Of a DNA stretch of 64,000 bases, positions 35,726 through 44,752 are shown piece by piece. Position numbers and translations under genes: made by a program. Source of the stretch: JANSWY01 sp965243755 (GTDB taxonomy: Bacteria; Bacteroidota; Bacteroidia; Cytophagales; Cyclobacteriaceae); contig CBDEVW010000006.1 in NCBI GenBank assembly GCA_965243755.1, forward strand, positions 434,001-498,000, written 5' to 3'. Every line of letters starts with the position of its first letter. Position 1 is the first letter of the stretch. Below the pieces are notes generated by a model that worked only from the letters and a program-made list of their open reading frames with translations, had not been told where the DNA came from and made no database searches.

Positions 35726-38114
35726 CTATCCCTCTGATATCGAGAAAAAACTTGGTTTTGATATCATAAGAGAGAAATTAAGGGAACACTGTTTAAGTAC
35801 ATTGGGGATTGGCTTTGTCGACAAAATCTCGGCAGGGGATGATGTGAAAGTTATTTCCAGGCTACTCTCTCAGACACATGAATTTACAGGTATTTTACAG
35901 TCGGGGATGGGATTTCCGGAATCAAATTACCTGGATACTTCTGAGATGCTCAAAAAAGCAGCGGTAGACGGAGCATATCTGGATGAAGATGAATTTTATG
36001 AGCTTAAATCAAGTTTGGTCACCATCAGCAAGTGTCTGAAATTTTTTGCGGATAATCAGGAAGAATACCCACATTTATATGAAATGTGTGAAGGAATTGA
36101 TTTTCCGGATGCCATTATTCCTGATATAGATGCAGTGATTGATGAAAAAGGTCATATAAGAGATAATGCTACCCCGGAATTGCAACAAATCAGGAGGGAC
36201 ATTGTAAAAAGTGAGAGTCAGGCCAGGAATGCCATCAATAGTATCATAAAAAAGGCTCAGAAAGATGGATTTTCCCCAGATGATTCAGGGCTTACTGTAA
36301 GAAATGGAAGATTAGTGATCCCGGTTTTGTCTGAGCATAAAAGGAGGCTCAAGGGGTTTGTTCATGATGAATCTTCTACAGGACAGACTGTATATATAGA
36401 GCCAGCCGAGGTACTTGAGATCAACAATAAGATCAAAGAACTGGAATATCAGGAAAGGCGGGAGATCATTCGAATTCTTAAGTATTTAACCAGCCAGCTA
36501 AGGCCCTATCTGAAAGAAATTAAAAAGTCTTATACTTTCCTGGGGATGGTTGACTTCATCAGGGCAAAGGCGAAACTGGCCATTGAACTGGAAGCTACTA
36601 TGCCTGATATCGTACCTAAGCCAGCCCTCGAGTGGTATCATGCCAGGCATCCACTACTGCATTTTGCCCACAAGGAGCAGGGTAAAAAAGTGGTGCCATT
36701 GGATATAAAACTTGATCAGGAGAACAGAATATTGCTTATTTCAGGGCCCAATGCAGGTGGTAAGTCAGTATGCCTGAAAACGGTTGGGTTGCTACAGTAC
36801 ATGTTTCAGTGTGGATTGCTGGTGCCGGCTTCAGAAGTTTCAAAGTTTGGTGTATTTGGTAAGATCCTGATCGATATTGGAGATGACCAGTCATTGGAAA
36901 ATGACCTGAGTACTTACAGTTCCCATTTGACCAATATGAGAGAATTCCTATATCGAATCAACGGGAAGACTTTATTTTTGATTGATGAATTTGGTACAGG
37001 AACGGAACCACAGTTTGGAGGAGCCATTGCGGAAGCTATTCTGAAACAACTAAATCATAAAAGGGGATATGGTGTGGTGACGACCCACTACGCGAACCTG
37101 AAAAAACTCGCAGAAAAGAAAGGGGGTATCATCAATGGTGCCATGAAATATGACGTTGAACGACTGGAGCCCCTGTATACCCTGGAAATTGGAAAGCCGG
37201 GAAGTTCATTTGCACTTGAGATCGCCGGGAAGATTGGATTGAACAAAGAAATCATTGCTTCCGCTAAGAAATTGGTAGGACATACCCATGTAAGATTTGA
37301 CGAACTGATCAATTCCCTGGAAAAAGAAAGGAATCAGTATAAGGAGAAATATGAAAAGATCAGTTCAAGAGATAAAGAACTGGAGAAGGCGATCAAAGAC
37401 TATACTGACCTGAAAGCGGTAATTTCAGAGGAACAGAAGAATCTGATAAAAGCAGCAAAAAAAGAAGCCAAACAAATTATTGAAGAGGCCAATAGAAAAG
37501 TTGAGGCTACAATCAGGACCATTAAGGAAAGAAAAGCTGACAAATCGGCAACCAAAAAAGCCAGGGAAAAGCTGGATCACTATAAAGAAAAAATTGAGTC
37601 TGATCTGGTAAAAACGGATCGGAAGCAGCAAAAGAAGCAAACTGCAAAACCTATAAAAATGGGCGATAAGGTCCGGATAATTGGTCAGGATGGTGTTGGT
37701 GAGGTCGTTAAGTTGGAGCGGAAAAAAGCGGAAGTGAATTTTGGATTGTTCAAGTCGCTGGTGAAGTTGGATCAATTGGAGCACGCAGGATCGGCCAGAC
37801 AGGTACCGAACGAGAAGAAAATTAAATCTGCGGTGAAAGGAATTGACCTTAACCAGCGGGCAGTAAACTTCAAGAGTGACCTGGATGTGAGAGGAAAACG
37901 CGCTGAGGAGGTCATTGGTGAGGTTGATTCATTCGTAGATCAGGCCATTATATTAGGGTACAACCAACTACGTGTATTACATGGCAAGGGCCATGGGGTA
38001 CTACGGGAAATAATCCGGAACCATCTCAAGGAAAACCCGGCAGTATCACAAATGGCAGATGAGCATGTAGAATTTGGTGGAGCAGGAATCACCGTAATCA
38101 CACTAAAAGATTGA
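35718..38114 (+). CDS. mutS2: MutS2-family ATPase/endonuclease
   Basis: A 798-residue homologue of MutS2. The central ATPase has Walker A GPNAGGKSVCLKT, the DIGDDQSLENDLSTYSSH signature and Walker B LFLIDEFGTGTEP. A long charged coiled coil (about 540-640) follows, then a KOW-like segment and a C-terminal Smr domain with LDVRG and HGKGHG motifs. It lacks the MutS mismatch-reading domain, as expected. Known members suppress recombination or rescue collided ribosomes by splitting them; the role here is open. A cytochrome b5-like gene overlaps its stop. Confidence 0.95.
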   Translation: MNNYPSDIEKKLGFDIIREKLREHCLSTLGIGFVDKISAGDDVKVISRLLSQTHEFTGILQSGMGFPESNYLDTSEMLKKAAVDGAYLDEDEFYELKSSLVTISKCLKFFADNQEEYPHLYEMCEGIDFPDAIIPDIDAVIDEKGHIRDNATPELQQIRRDIVKSESQARNAINSIIKKAQKDGFSPDDSGLTVRNGRLVIPVLSEHKRRLKGFVHDESSTGQTVYIEPAEVLEINNKIKELEYQERREIIRILKYLTSQLRPYLKEIKKSYTFLGMVDFIRAKAKLAIELEATMPDIVPKPALEWYHARHPLLHFAHKEQGKKVVPLDIKLDQENRILLISGPNAGGKSVCLKTVGLLQYMFQCGLLVPASEVSKFGVFGKILIDIGDDQSLENDLSTYSSHLTNMREFLYRINGKTLFLIDEFGTGTEPQFGGAIAEAILKQLNHKRGYGVVTTHYANLKKLAEKKGGIINGAMKYDVERLEPLYTLEIGKPGSSFALEIAGKIGLNKEIIASAKKLVGHTHVRFDELINSLEKERNQYKEKYEKISSRDKELEKAIKDYTDLKAVISEEQKNLIKAAKKEAKQIIEEANRKVEATIRTIKERKADKSATKKAREKLDHYKEKIESDLVKTDRKQQKKQTAKPIKMGDKVRIIGQDGVGEVVKLERKKAEVNFGLFKSLVKLDQLEHAGSARQVPNEKKIKSAVKGIDLNQRAVNFKSDLDVRGKRAEEVIGEVDSFVDQAIILGYNQLRVLHGKGHGVLREIIRNHLKENPAVSQMADEHVEFGGAGITVITLKD

Positions 38115-38341
38115 TCAAAACTTATACTAAAAGTCAGCTTGCCCTACGCAACGGGCAGGATAAGGAAGAAATATGGGTAGCCTATAAGGGTACAATTTAC
38201 GATGTGAGTAAATCCCGGCTTTGGAAAAACGGGAAGCATTATGAACATTGGGCAGGGCAGGACCTGACACAAGAATTGCCAGATGCGCCTCATACCGATA
38301 AGGTTTTTGATAAATTTGAAGTAGTTGGCAAATTACAATAG
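38111..38341 (+). CDS. Small cytochrome b5-like haem-binding protein
   Basis: A 76-residue soluble protein of the cytochrome b5-like domain superfamily in its short bacterial form. The strand IWVAYKGTIYDVSKS is followed by HYEHWAGQDLTQELPDAPH, which supplies candidate haem-ligand histidines; the classic HPGG loop is absent, as in this subgroup. The start is TTG at 38111, overlapping the mutS2 stop as TTGA. Only two bases separate its stop from the kinase ATG at 38343 (CAATAG-C-ATG). Redox partner unknown. Confidence 0.85.
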   Translation: MIKTYTKSQLALRNGQDKEEIWVAYKGTIYDVSKSRLWKNGKHYEHWAGQDLTQELPDAPHTDKVFDKFEVVGKLQ

Positions 38342-38342
38342 C

Positions 38343-39191
38343 ATGATACTAATAGCGGATGCAGGTGCCACCAGCATAGACTGGCGATTGATAATGCAAG
38401 ATGGGCAGATCACGCAGGCACGAACTAATGGATACAATGCTTATCAGCAAAGTGAACAGGATTTGATGAATAGTGTGCATGAGGCTATACAAACATTACA
38501 AGTCGATCAGGTCACGGAATTATATTTTTATGGTGCCGGTATCTCTGGTAAGACCAATGAGCAAAAAACACTTGCCGCTTTACAAAGGAGTCTCAAAAGT
38601 GACCGCTATTACATTACACACGATCTTTTAGCAGCAGCAAGGGCTTTATTTTTAGATCAACCAGGCATAGCCTGTATTTTAGGGACAGGTACCAATAGTT
38701 GCTTTTATGATGGAAATAAAATTTCCGAGATTATACCTTCTTTAGGATACGCCATTGGAGATGAAGGGAGTGGTGCGGCATTGGGAAGGCGGCTGGTAAA
38801 GGCTTACCTTCGTCGGGACCTCCCAAAGGATATCCGAGGCTTATTTGAAAAGAGATTCGAGCTTACAGAAGACCAGTTTTTACTTGAAGTTTACCAGGGG
38901 AAATCTCCAGCCCAGTACCTGGCTTCCTTTTCAAAATTCCTGTTTCATCACAGGAAAAATCCTTTTATCTATCAATTGATTTACAAAGAGTTTGAACTAT
39001 TCTTTGATGAAATCCTGAAGAAATATGCAGGAATCGAAAATCATAAAGTTGCATTTTCCGGATCAGTAGCATTTTATTACTCCGATATACTTCGTCAGGT
39101 TGGAAATGATAAGGGAATAGTCATTTCAAACATTGTAGAATCCCCGATTGCGGGCTTAACACTTTATCACCAAAAACAACAGGAATCATGA
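38343..39191 (+). CDS. BadF/BadG-family amino-sugar kinase (GlcNAc/MurNAc kinase candidate)
   Basis: A 282-residue ASKHA-fold kinase. The phosphate-1 loop is ADAGATSIDWRL at the N-terminus, phosphate-2 is ACILGTGTNSCFYDG, the adjacent block is GYAIGDEGSGAALGRRLV, and the adenosine segment is VAFSGSVAFYYSD. It begins at ATG 38343 rather than the in-frame TTG 38325 inside the previous gene. Its stop overlaps the murQ start as ATGA. That coupling points to a kinase producing MurNAc-6-phosphate or GlcNAc-6-phosphate for MurQ, like MurK of Tannerella and Clostridium, which belongs to the same family. The substrate is inferred from position. Confidence 0.85.
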   Translation: MILIADAGATSIDWRLIMQDGQITQARTNGYNAYQQSEQDLMNSVHEAIQTLQVDQVTELYFYGAGISGKTNEQKTLAALQRSLKSDRYYITHDLLAAARALFLDQPGIACILGTGTNSCFYDGNKISEIIPSLGYAIGDEGSGAALGRRLVKAYLRRDLPKDIRGLFEKRFELTEDQFLLEVYQGKSPAQYLASFSKFLFHHRKNPFIYQLIYKEFELFFDEILKKYAGIENHKVAFSGSVAFYYSDILRQVGNDKGIVISNIVESPIAGLTLYHQKQQES

Positions 39192-39982
39192 TCACTGAGT
39201 CACCATCAAATTACGATAACCTTGAAAATATGTCTACCAGGGAGATTCTGGCAGGCATCAATCAGGAAGACAAAACTGTTGCTCATAGCATAGAAAAAGT
39301 GATTCCTCAAATTGAAAAGGTAGTTGAGGCAATTGTGGAGCGCATGAAAAAAGGAGGGAGGCTATTTTATATCGGTGCAGGCACTTCCGGAAGGTTGGGG
39401 GTAGTAGACGCCTCAGAAATTCCGCCTACCTACGGGATGGAGCATGGTAAAGTGGTGGGCTTGATAGCTGGTGGAGATGGTGCCATCAGAAAGGCAGTGG
39501 AGTTTGCCGAGGATGATACAGCGCAAGCCTGGAAGGACTTAAGTGCGCATCATATATCCGGAAATGATTTTCTAATTGGAATAGCAGCTTCTGGCCGAAC
39601 ACCATATGTCATCGGGGGAGTTCAATCTGCAAGGGCCAATCAAATAGGTACAGCATGCATCACCTGCAACAAAGGTTCCGAACTTTCCAAAAATGTAGAC
39701 TACCCGATTGAAGTAGTTGTGGGGCCAGAATTCGTGACAGGTAGCACCCGGATGAAAGCTGGTACCGCTCAAAAGTTAGTATTAAACATGATCAGTACCA
39801 CGGTCATGATTCGGTTGGGGAGAGTTAAGGGGAATAAAATGATCGATATGCAACTGAGTAACAATAAGTTAGTAGAGCGAGGCATAAAGATGATTATGGA
39901 GGAGTTAGGAGTGGGTGAAGAAAAAGCGCGGGAATTATTACAAACCTACGGCAATGTGAGACAAATTTTATCCCAAAGTTAA
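39188..39982 (+). CDS. murQ: N-acetylmuramic acid 6-phosphate etherase
   Basis: A 264-residue SIS-fold lyase that splits D-lactate from MurNAc-6-phosphate to give GlcNAc-6-phosphate in peptidoglycan recycling. Family blocks are FYIGAGTSGRLGVVDASEIP (sugar-phosphate binding), FLIGIAASGRTPYVIGG and TGSTRMKAGTAQKLVLNM. It is slightly shorter than the E. coli enzyme at the C-terminus. It is translationally coupled to the upstream kinase and makes a compact recycling pair. No AmpG or MurT-type transporter is next to it. Confidence 0.95.
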   Translation: MITESPSNYDNLENMSTREILAGINQEDKTVAHSIEKVIPQIEKVVEAIVERMKKGGRLFYIGAGTSGRLGVVDASEIPPTYGMEHGKVVGLIAGGDGAIRKAVEFAEDDTAQAWKDLSAHHISGNDFLIGIAASGRTPYVIGGVQSARANQIGTACITCNKGSELSKNVDYPIEVVVGPEFVTGSTRMKAGTAQKLVLNMISTTVMIRLGRVKGNKMIDMQLSNNKLVERGIKMIMEELGVGEEKARELLQTYGNVRQILSQS

Positions 39983-40202
39983 CTGTATGTTAACATAAGG
40001 TTGTAGGTATGGATGCCTAATAAGGTCATCTTGTACTGTATGTCAGTATTTATCCCAAATATTCTTTTGATTTCCAGATAATTATTTTAATCATTGTTAC
40101 GCAAATGTTAACAAGGTTCATAAAAAGATAAAGTAGCAGCGCTACCATCTTGAGATATACCGTTAAATTTGCAATTGGAAGTTTGAATAAAAATTATTTC
40201 TA
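39983..40202. other. Intergenic region before the TonB-receptor locus, with two TGTTAACA sites
   Basis: This 220-base AT-rich gap holds two copies of the palindrome TGTTAACA (39988-39995, within the 12-base palindrome TATGTTAACATA, and 40106-40113). It also contains a TAAATTTG element at 40164-40171 that matches the Bacteroidota -7 box TAnnTTTG; no convincing -33 TTTG was found at the right distance. CTGTATGT occurs twice (39983, 40036). The sites could control the receptor gene starting at 40203. Confidence 0.35.
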
Positions 40203-42836
40203 ATGAAGAGAATTTTACTACTAATGATGATTGGTGGATTCATGTCCATCAACGTGTTTGCTCAAAATTCTGTAACAGGTTTCCTGGTGGATGCTGATAC
40301 AGAGGAAGCTCTTATAGGTGCGGCTATAAGTATAACAGGAACAACCACTGGTACAGTTACCGATATAAACGGTAAGTTTACTCTAAAAGATGTACCTTCT
40401 GATGCAAAACTTACAATTTCCTATGTTGGCTACAAAGATACGGAGTTGGATTTATCCGTATTAGGAACGGGAAATATTGGGAAGGTAAAGGTTAAGGCTG
40501 ATGTTATAGGACTAGAAGAAATTGAGGTTGTTGCATCTGTTGCGGTAGATCGTAAAACTCCAGTTGCAGTGTCATCAATTGGAAGAAAACAGATAGAAGA
40601 AGTTGCAAGTAACCAGGAGTTTCCAGAATTATTAAAAACCTCTCCTGGAGTTTATGCTACTAAACAAGGTGGTGGATATGGAGATTCGCGGATAGCTGTT
40701 AGAGGTTTTAATGATGTCAATGTAGCAGTATTGATCAATGGTGTGCCGGTAAATGATATGGAAAACGGAAGAGTTTACTGGTCGAACTGGGCAGGTCTTA
40801 CAGATGTTACCAGGACTATGCAGGTACAAAGGGGGTTAGGAGCCTCTAAAGTTGCGGTTCCCTCTATAGGAGGTACTATTAATATCCTTACTAAAACAAC
40901 TGAAGCCACCAAAGGAGGTTCCATTTATTACGGAAGAGGCAATGATAACTACGAGAAGACTTCATTTTCATTGAGTACAGGTCTCACTGAAAATAATTGG
41001 GCAGTTTCTGTTTCTGGAGCCAGAATACAAGGAGACGGATGGGTTGATGGTACTGAATTTCTGGGATGGAATTATTTCTTTAATGTATCAAAAATATTAA
41101 ACGATAACCATACAATTTCCTTTACTGGATTTGGTGCTCCACAGCGTCATGGGCAAAGACAGAGTCGTGTTTCTATTCAACAAATGAGGGAAGCGCCTCA
41201 AGGAAGAAGATTTAATCCCGATTGGGGTATCCTGAATGGAGAAGTAAGGCATGTTGAGGACAACTTCTATCATAAACCTCAATTTTCGTTAAATCACTAT
41301 TGGACTATCAATAGCACGTCTGAACTATCAACAGCAGTCTATGCTTCTTATGGTACCGGTGGTGGTGGTGGATCTGCTGGAACTGCATTTGAAAGAACTG
41401 GTGACCAATACAGTCCTATTGATTTGGATGCAGCTGTAGACCGAAATGTGGCTGCCGTTGATGGAAATGCCATTAGTTATTTAAGAGCTTCAAGGAATGA
41501 CCATAAGTGGTATGGAGTATTAAGTACCTACACACAAAATATTAGTCAAAACTTCAATTTTCTTGCAGGTATAGATTACCGGTATTATAAAGGGATACAC
41601 TTTTCGGAGGTAGTTGATTTGCTTGGTGCAGCTTATGCACTAGATAATGATGATGTGAACAATCCGAACAGGCAATTGCGAGTTGGAGATAAAAGAGATT
41701 ATCATAATGATGGTCTTGTGAATTGGGCAGGAGGATTTGTACAAGGTGAGTATACGAATGGAAAATTAAATGCATTCGTTACAATTTCAGGTTCTAATAC
41801 TCAATATCAGCGATATGACTACTATCAGTATTTCGAAGATGATTTGAGATCACAAATATTAAATGATCCTCAGGTAAGAGCTGAGTGGGAGGACGAATTG
41901 GGTGCTGATGATGTTGAAAGTGCATTAGCTTATACTCAAGCATCGGATAAAGCCAACTTTATTGGTTATCAGGTGAAAACGGGAGCTAACTATAACCTTA
42001 CAAGAAATCATAATGTTTTTGTGAACTTAGGTTATTTTGAAAAGGCTCCTGATTTTGATGCGGTGTTTCAAAACTTTGCAAATGCACTAAACGAAGATGC
42101 CGAGAATCAGAAAATACTAAGTTTTGAATTAGGGTATGGTTACAGAAGTTCAACAATAAATGGAAATCTTAATTTATATAGAACTTCCTGGATGGACAGA
42201 ACTTTTACTCGTAGTTTTCCTGGGGATGAGCCTAATGAGCTGTTTTTTGCTAATATCTTAGGAGTTGACGCAGTTCACCAAGGTATTGAAATAGATGGTA
42301 ATTGGAGGCCAATTGCTTCTTTAGAATTAGGAGCAATGGTATCAATTGGAAATTGGGAATGGGCTAACAATGTGGACTCTACCCAAATTTTTGATGAAGA
42401 CAGAAATGTTGTTGGAACAATTCCTCGATTAGTTATTGCTGGTCTGAAAGTAGGTAATGCGGCACAAACAACTGCAGCGTTTCAATTAGATTACAACCTT
42501 ACTGAAAACTTCAAGATAGGGGGAACATATACATTTTATGATAACTTTTACGCATCATTTGACCCTATTGGTAGAACTGCGGATTCTTCTGACAGTAACC
42601 CGCAGGCAGTTCAGCCTAGAAAACTACCTTCATATAGCTTGTTGGATTTAAAAGCAAACTATCGTTTCAAAATTGGAAGCAATGATGCAGCTATCTATGG
42701 CAATGTTACAAACCTATTCGATGTAGAATATATTGCCGATTCCAATGAGGCTAGCGGTGGTTTGAGACCCGATAGTGAGGTGCATTGGTATGGAGTTGGT
42801 AGACAATTTACTGTAGGTATGAAGTTTAATTTCTAA
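40203..42836 (+). CDS. TonB-dependent outer-membrane receptor
   Basis: An 877-residue receptor: signal peptide (MKRILLLMMIGGFMSINVFAQ), N-terminal carboxypeptidase-like regulatory domain (about 24-105, including GTVTDINGKFTLKDV), plug domain (about 115-230, SRIAVRGFNDVNVAVLINGV and GGTINILTK), then a 22-stranded barrel ending in VGRQFTVGMKFNF. It imports a ligand bound at the cell surface using TonB energy. The lipoprotein gene follows by 23 bases and a secreted nuclease comes next, so nucleic-acid fragments or nucleotides are a plausible cargo. No classic SusD is present; the lipoprotein at 42860 may take that place. The block 40-47 kb looks more AT-rich than its neighbours. Confidence 0.93.
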   Translation: MKRILLLMMIGGFMSINVFAQNSVTGFLVDADTEEALIGAAISITGTTTGTVTDINGKFTLKDVPSDAKLTISYVGYKDTELDLSVLGTGNIGKVKVKADVIGLEEIEVVASVAVDRKTPVAVSSIGRKQIEEVASNQEFPELLKTSPGVYATKQGGGYGDSRIAVRGFNDVNVAVLINGVPVNDMENGRVYWSNWAGLTDVTRTMQVQRGLGASKVAVPSIGGTINILTKTTEATKGGSIYYGRGNDNYEKTSFSLSTGLTENNWAVSVSGARIQGDGWVDGTEFLGWNYFFNVSKILNDNHTISFTGFGAPQRHGQRQSRVSIQQMREAPQGRRFNPDWGILNGEVRHVEDNFYHKPQFSLNHYWTINSTSELSTAVYASYGTGGGGGSAGTAFERTGDQYSPIDLDAAVDRNVAAVDGNAISYLRASRNDHKWYGVLSTYTQNISQNFNFLAGIDYRYYKGIHFSEVVDLLGAAYALDNDDVNNPNRQLRVGDKRDYHNDGLVNWAGGFVQGEYTNGKLNAFVTISGSNTQYQRYDYYQYFEDDLRSQILNDPQVRAEWEDELGADDVESALAYTQASDKANFIGYQVKTGANYNLTRNHNVFVNLGYFEKAPDFDAVFQNFANALNEDAENQKILSFELGYGYRSSTINGNLNLYRTSWMDRTFTRSFPGDEPNELFFANILGVDAVHQGIEIDGNWRPIASLELGAMVSIGNWEWANNVDSTQIFDEDRNVVGTIPRLVIAGLKVGNAAQTTAAFQLDYNLTENFKIGGTYTFYDNFYASFDPIGRTADSSDSNPQAVQPRKLPSYSLLDLKANYRFKIGSNDAAIYGNVTNLFDVEYIADSNEASGGLRPDSEVHWYGVGRQFTVGMKFNF

Positions 42837-42859
42837 TCACCATCTAAAGTAAAAGAAAC

Positions 42860-44680
42860 ATGAAAAATTTAAGATATATTATAGTTGCCCTAGTGGCATT
42901 ATTTGGCTGTGAACCACTTGATGATACTTACAAAGAATTGGATGAAAAGTATCCTGAAACGACACTTGGTTTTATTGCGACTTTAGATTATACCCTAACA
43001 TCTGACGATTATGGTACGATTGCAAGTGAATTAAAAGCACGTGGAACTGTAGAGGATTCAACATTGGCTGATTTTGTGGAGGCCAATGAGGCACTGAACT
43101 CTGAAGTTACCCTAGCAAACTTTGCGCCTAAATTGTTAAACACCATGTATCCTCAATTTAAAGATGGAAACGCGGTAATTATAACATACAATGTTCATAA
43201 TGCGGACGCCGAAGAGTTTGATGGTTACAACAATGCTATCACCTACACCTTAAATACTGACGACTACAATTCTTTAGGCGGAAGTACCGGGGTACTACAG
43301 GTTCTTTCTTCAGAAAAGAAACCTGAGGATGTAATTCCAACAATATTGGCTTCAGAAATTCAGGACCCTGCAGATGGTCAATTCGTTTTGGCCAGGTATG
43401 ATTATGTAGAATCTATAGAGGAGGTTCCTTTACCTGATCCTGTTTTTAAATTGGTTGAAAGTGAGGATATATCAGGGTTTACAGCTGTTGATATCGAAAT
43501 GGCGTCAGATGATTATGAGGTACTGGTTGACGAAACTACAGAAGTTAGAGGAGATGATTGGTTAGATAGTTTTGGAACTCTGGAATATTACTATGGTGCC
43601 AATTCATTTTTTGATAATTTCGATGGGAGAATTGATGATACTTCAGGATCCAGCAACAATAGAAAAAACTGGATAGCAGATAATAACCTTGATGATGATA
43701 TATTCGATGGTTCTGCTTCATATGAAGAAGATTCTTTAAGGGTTGAAGCTAGAATTAATGAGGGTATTGCACGATATCTGACTTTGTCATATCCTGATGC
43801 ATTAGCGTCTGATGAGAATGTATACAATGTAACATTCAAAGTGTTTTATGGTGATAGAGGAGGTTCAGTTACATACACCAGGCAGTTTATCATTGATCAG
43901 GATGCATCAGGGGATGTGAATTTAGAATCTGATTTCAGAGGGACGTACTTCGTATATGACAATGGATGGGAAATTGTTGAAGATACGTATTACCTCTCTT
44001 CTGAAGATTACAACTCAATGGGTGACCCTGGAAGATTTGATAATTTTTCAGGAAGTACGCCAGCAAAGAATTACTTGCCAGCATTTTTAACCGCAAAGTA
44101 TCCCTATGCTCAAGAAGGTGATGAATTAATTGTAGTTTATAAATTCTTCTCTGGAAGCGTGAGTACGATTCCGGAGAAATATACCTTCACTGAAGGCAGA
44201 TGGAGAGGTCTGCTTATAACTCAAGTAGAAGAACAATACATTAAGAGTCAAGGTAAATGGAATTTGGATCCTACAATTGTTTTTACACTGACAAGTTCCG
44301 ATTATCAATTGATCGTTGATCAAGTCAAATCAAGTAACCCTGACTTGGTTAATAGCTTCGGAACGGGTGAAGACTTATATGGTGCCGACGCATTTTTTGA
44401 GAATTTTGATATTAGAGTTACCTCTAAGACTGGACAGACAATGTATGATGGATTATCATCGAGCGAAGCGCAAGCTTTAGCCATTACCCAGGTTGGAGAG
44501 GGACTTGAAGTGTTGATGGGAGTTAAGTACTCTGATCAACAACCACAAGTGAGTGGAATTGATGTATTCGCAGAATTAACTTGCGCAACTTATGATGGTA
44601 CTGATGGTATTTTATACACGAAACTCCAGTGTGTTGATGTAGGTGTTTGGGAAGTAGTAGAGGGACCACTTGTTCCATAA
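42860..44680 (+). CDS. Repeat-containing surface lipoprotein linked to the TonB receptor
   Basis: A 606-residue lipoprotein (lipobox LVALFGC, C17), very acidic, with no family I can name firmly. A motif of the type YTLTSDDY starts a module at least five times: residues 44-51 (YTLTSDDY), 129-136 (YTLNTDDY), 211-218 (IEMASDDY), 376-383 (YYLSSEDY) and 474-481 (FTLTSSDY). Most copies are followed by NSFG..YGA..FF.NFD and by KYP.A..GD...V.Y.F segments. This looks like duplicated beta-rich domains. Its place directly after the receptor suggests a ligand-capturing partner. A strong terminator follows at 44707. Confidence 0.82.
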   Translation: MKNLRYIIVALVALFGCEPLDDTYKELDEKYPETTLGFIATLDYTLTSDDYGTIASELKARGTVEDSTLADFVEANEALNSEVTLANFAPKLLNTMYPQFKDGNAVIITYNVHNADAEEFDGYNNAITYTLNTDDYNSLGGSTGVLQVLSSEKKPEDVIPTILASEIQDPADGQFVLARYDYVESIEEVPLPDPVFKLVESEDISGFTAVDIEMASDDYEVLVDETTEVRGDDWLDSFGTLEYYYGANSFFDNFDGRIDDTSGSSNNRKNWIADNNLDDDIFDGSASYEEDSLRVEARINEGIARYLTLSYPDALASDENVYNVTFKVFYGDRGGSVTYTRQFIIDQDASGDVNLESDFRGTYFVYDNGWEIVEDTYYLSSEDYNSMGDPGRFDNFSGSTPAKNYLPAFLTAKYPYAQEGDELIVVYKFFSGSVSTIPEKYTFTEGRWRGLLITQVEEQYIKSQGKWNLDPTIVFTLTSSDYQLIVDQVKSSNPDLVNSFGTGEDLYGADAFFENFDIRVTSKTGQTMYDGLSSSEAQALAITQVGEGLEVLMGVKYSDQQPQVSGIDVFAELTCATYDGTDGILYTKLQCVDVGVWEVVEGPLVP

Positions 44681-44704
44681 CTGAAATAATTAAAATATTT
44701 TAAT

Positions 44705-44742
44705 GGAAAGCTACCATCTTTGTGGTAGCTTTTTATTTTTAT
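44705..44742 (+). terminator. Intrinsic terminator between the lipoprotein and nuclease genes
   Basis: AAAGCTACCA (44707-44716) and TGGTAGCTTT (44723-44732) form a perfect 10-base stem with a 6-base loop, followed by a T-rich run. The nuclease ATG at 44753 lies only about 10 bases beyond, so the hairpin probably attenuates readthrough into it or stabilises the receptor-lipoprotein mRNA. Confidence 0.85.
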
Positions 44743-44752
44743 TTATACTAGA

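Noticed and set aside
39983..40043. Two CTGTATGT copies as a Pho box before the TonB receptor
   Set aside because: The 53-base distance and poor match to the tandem CTGTCAT pattern with 4-base spacing do not support PhoB binding.
42860..44680. The lipoprotein as a SusD homologue
   Set aside because: It lacks the helical TPR-like SusD core; it is acidic and beta-rich with repeated (Y/F)xLxSDDY modules.
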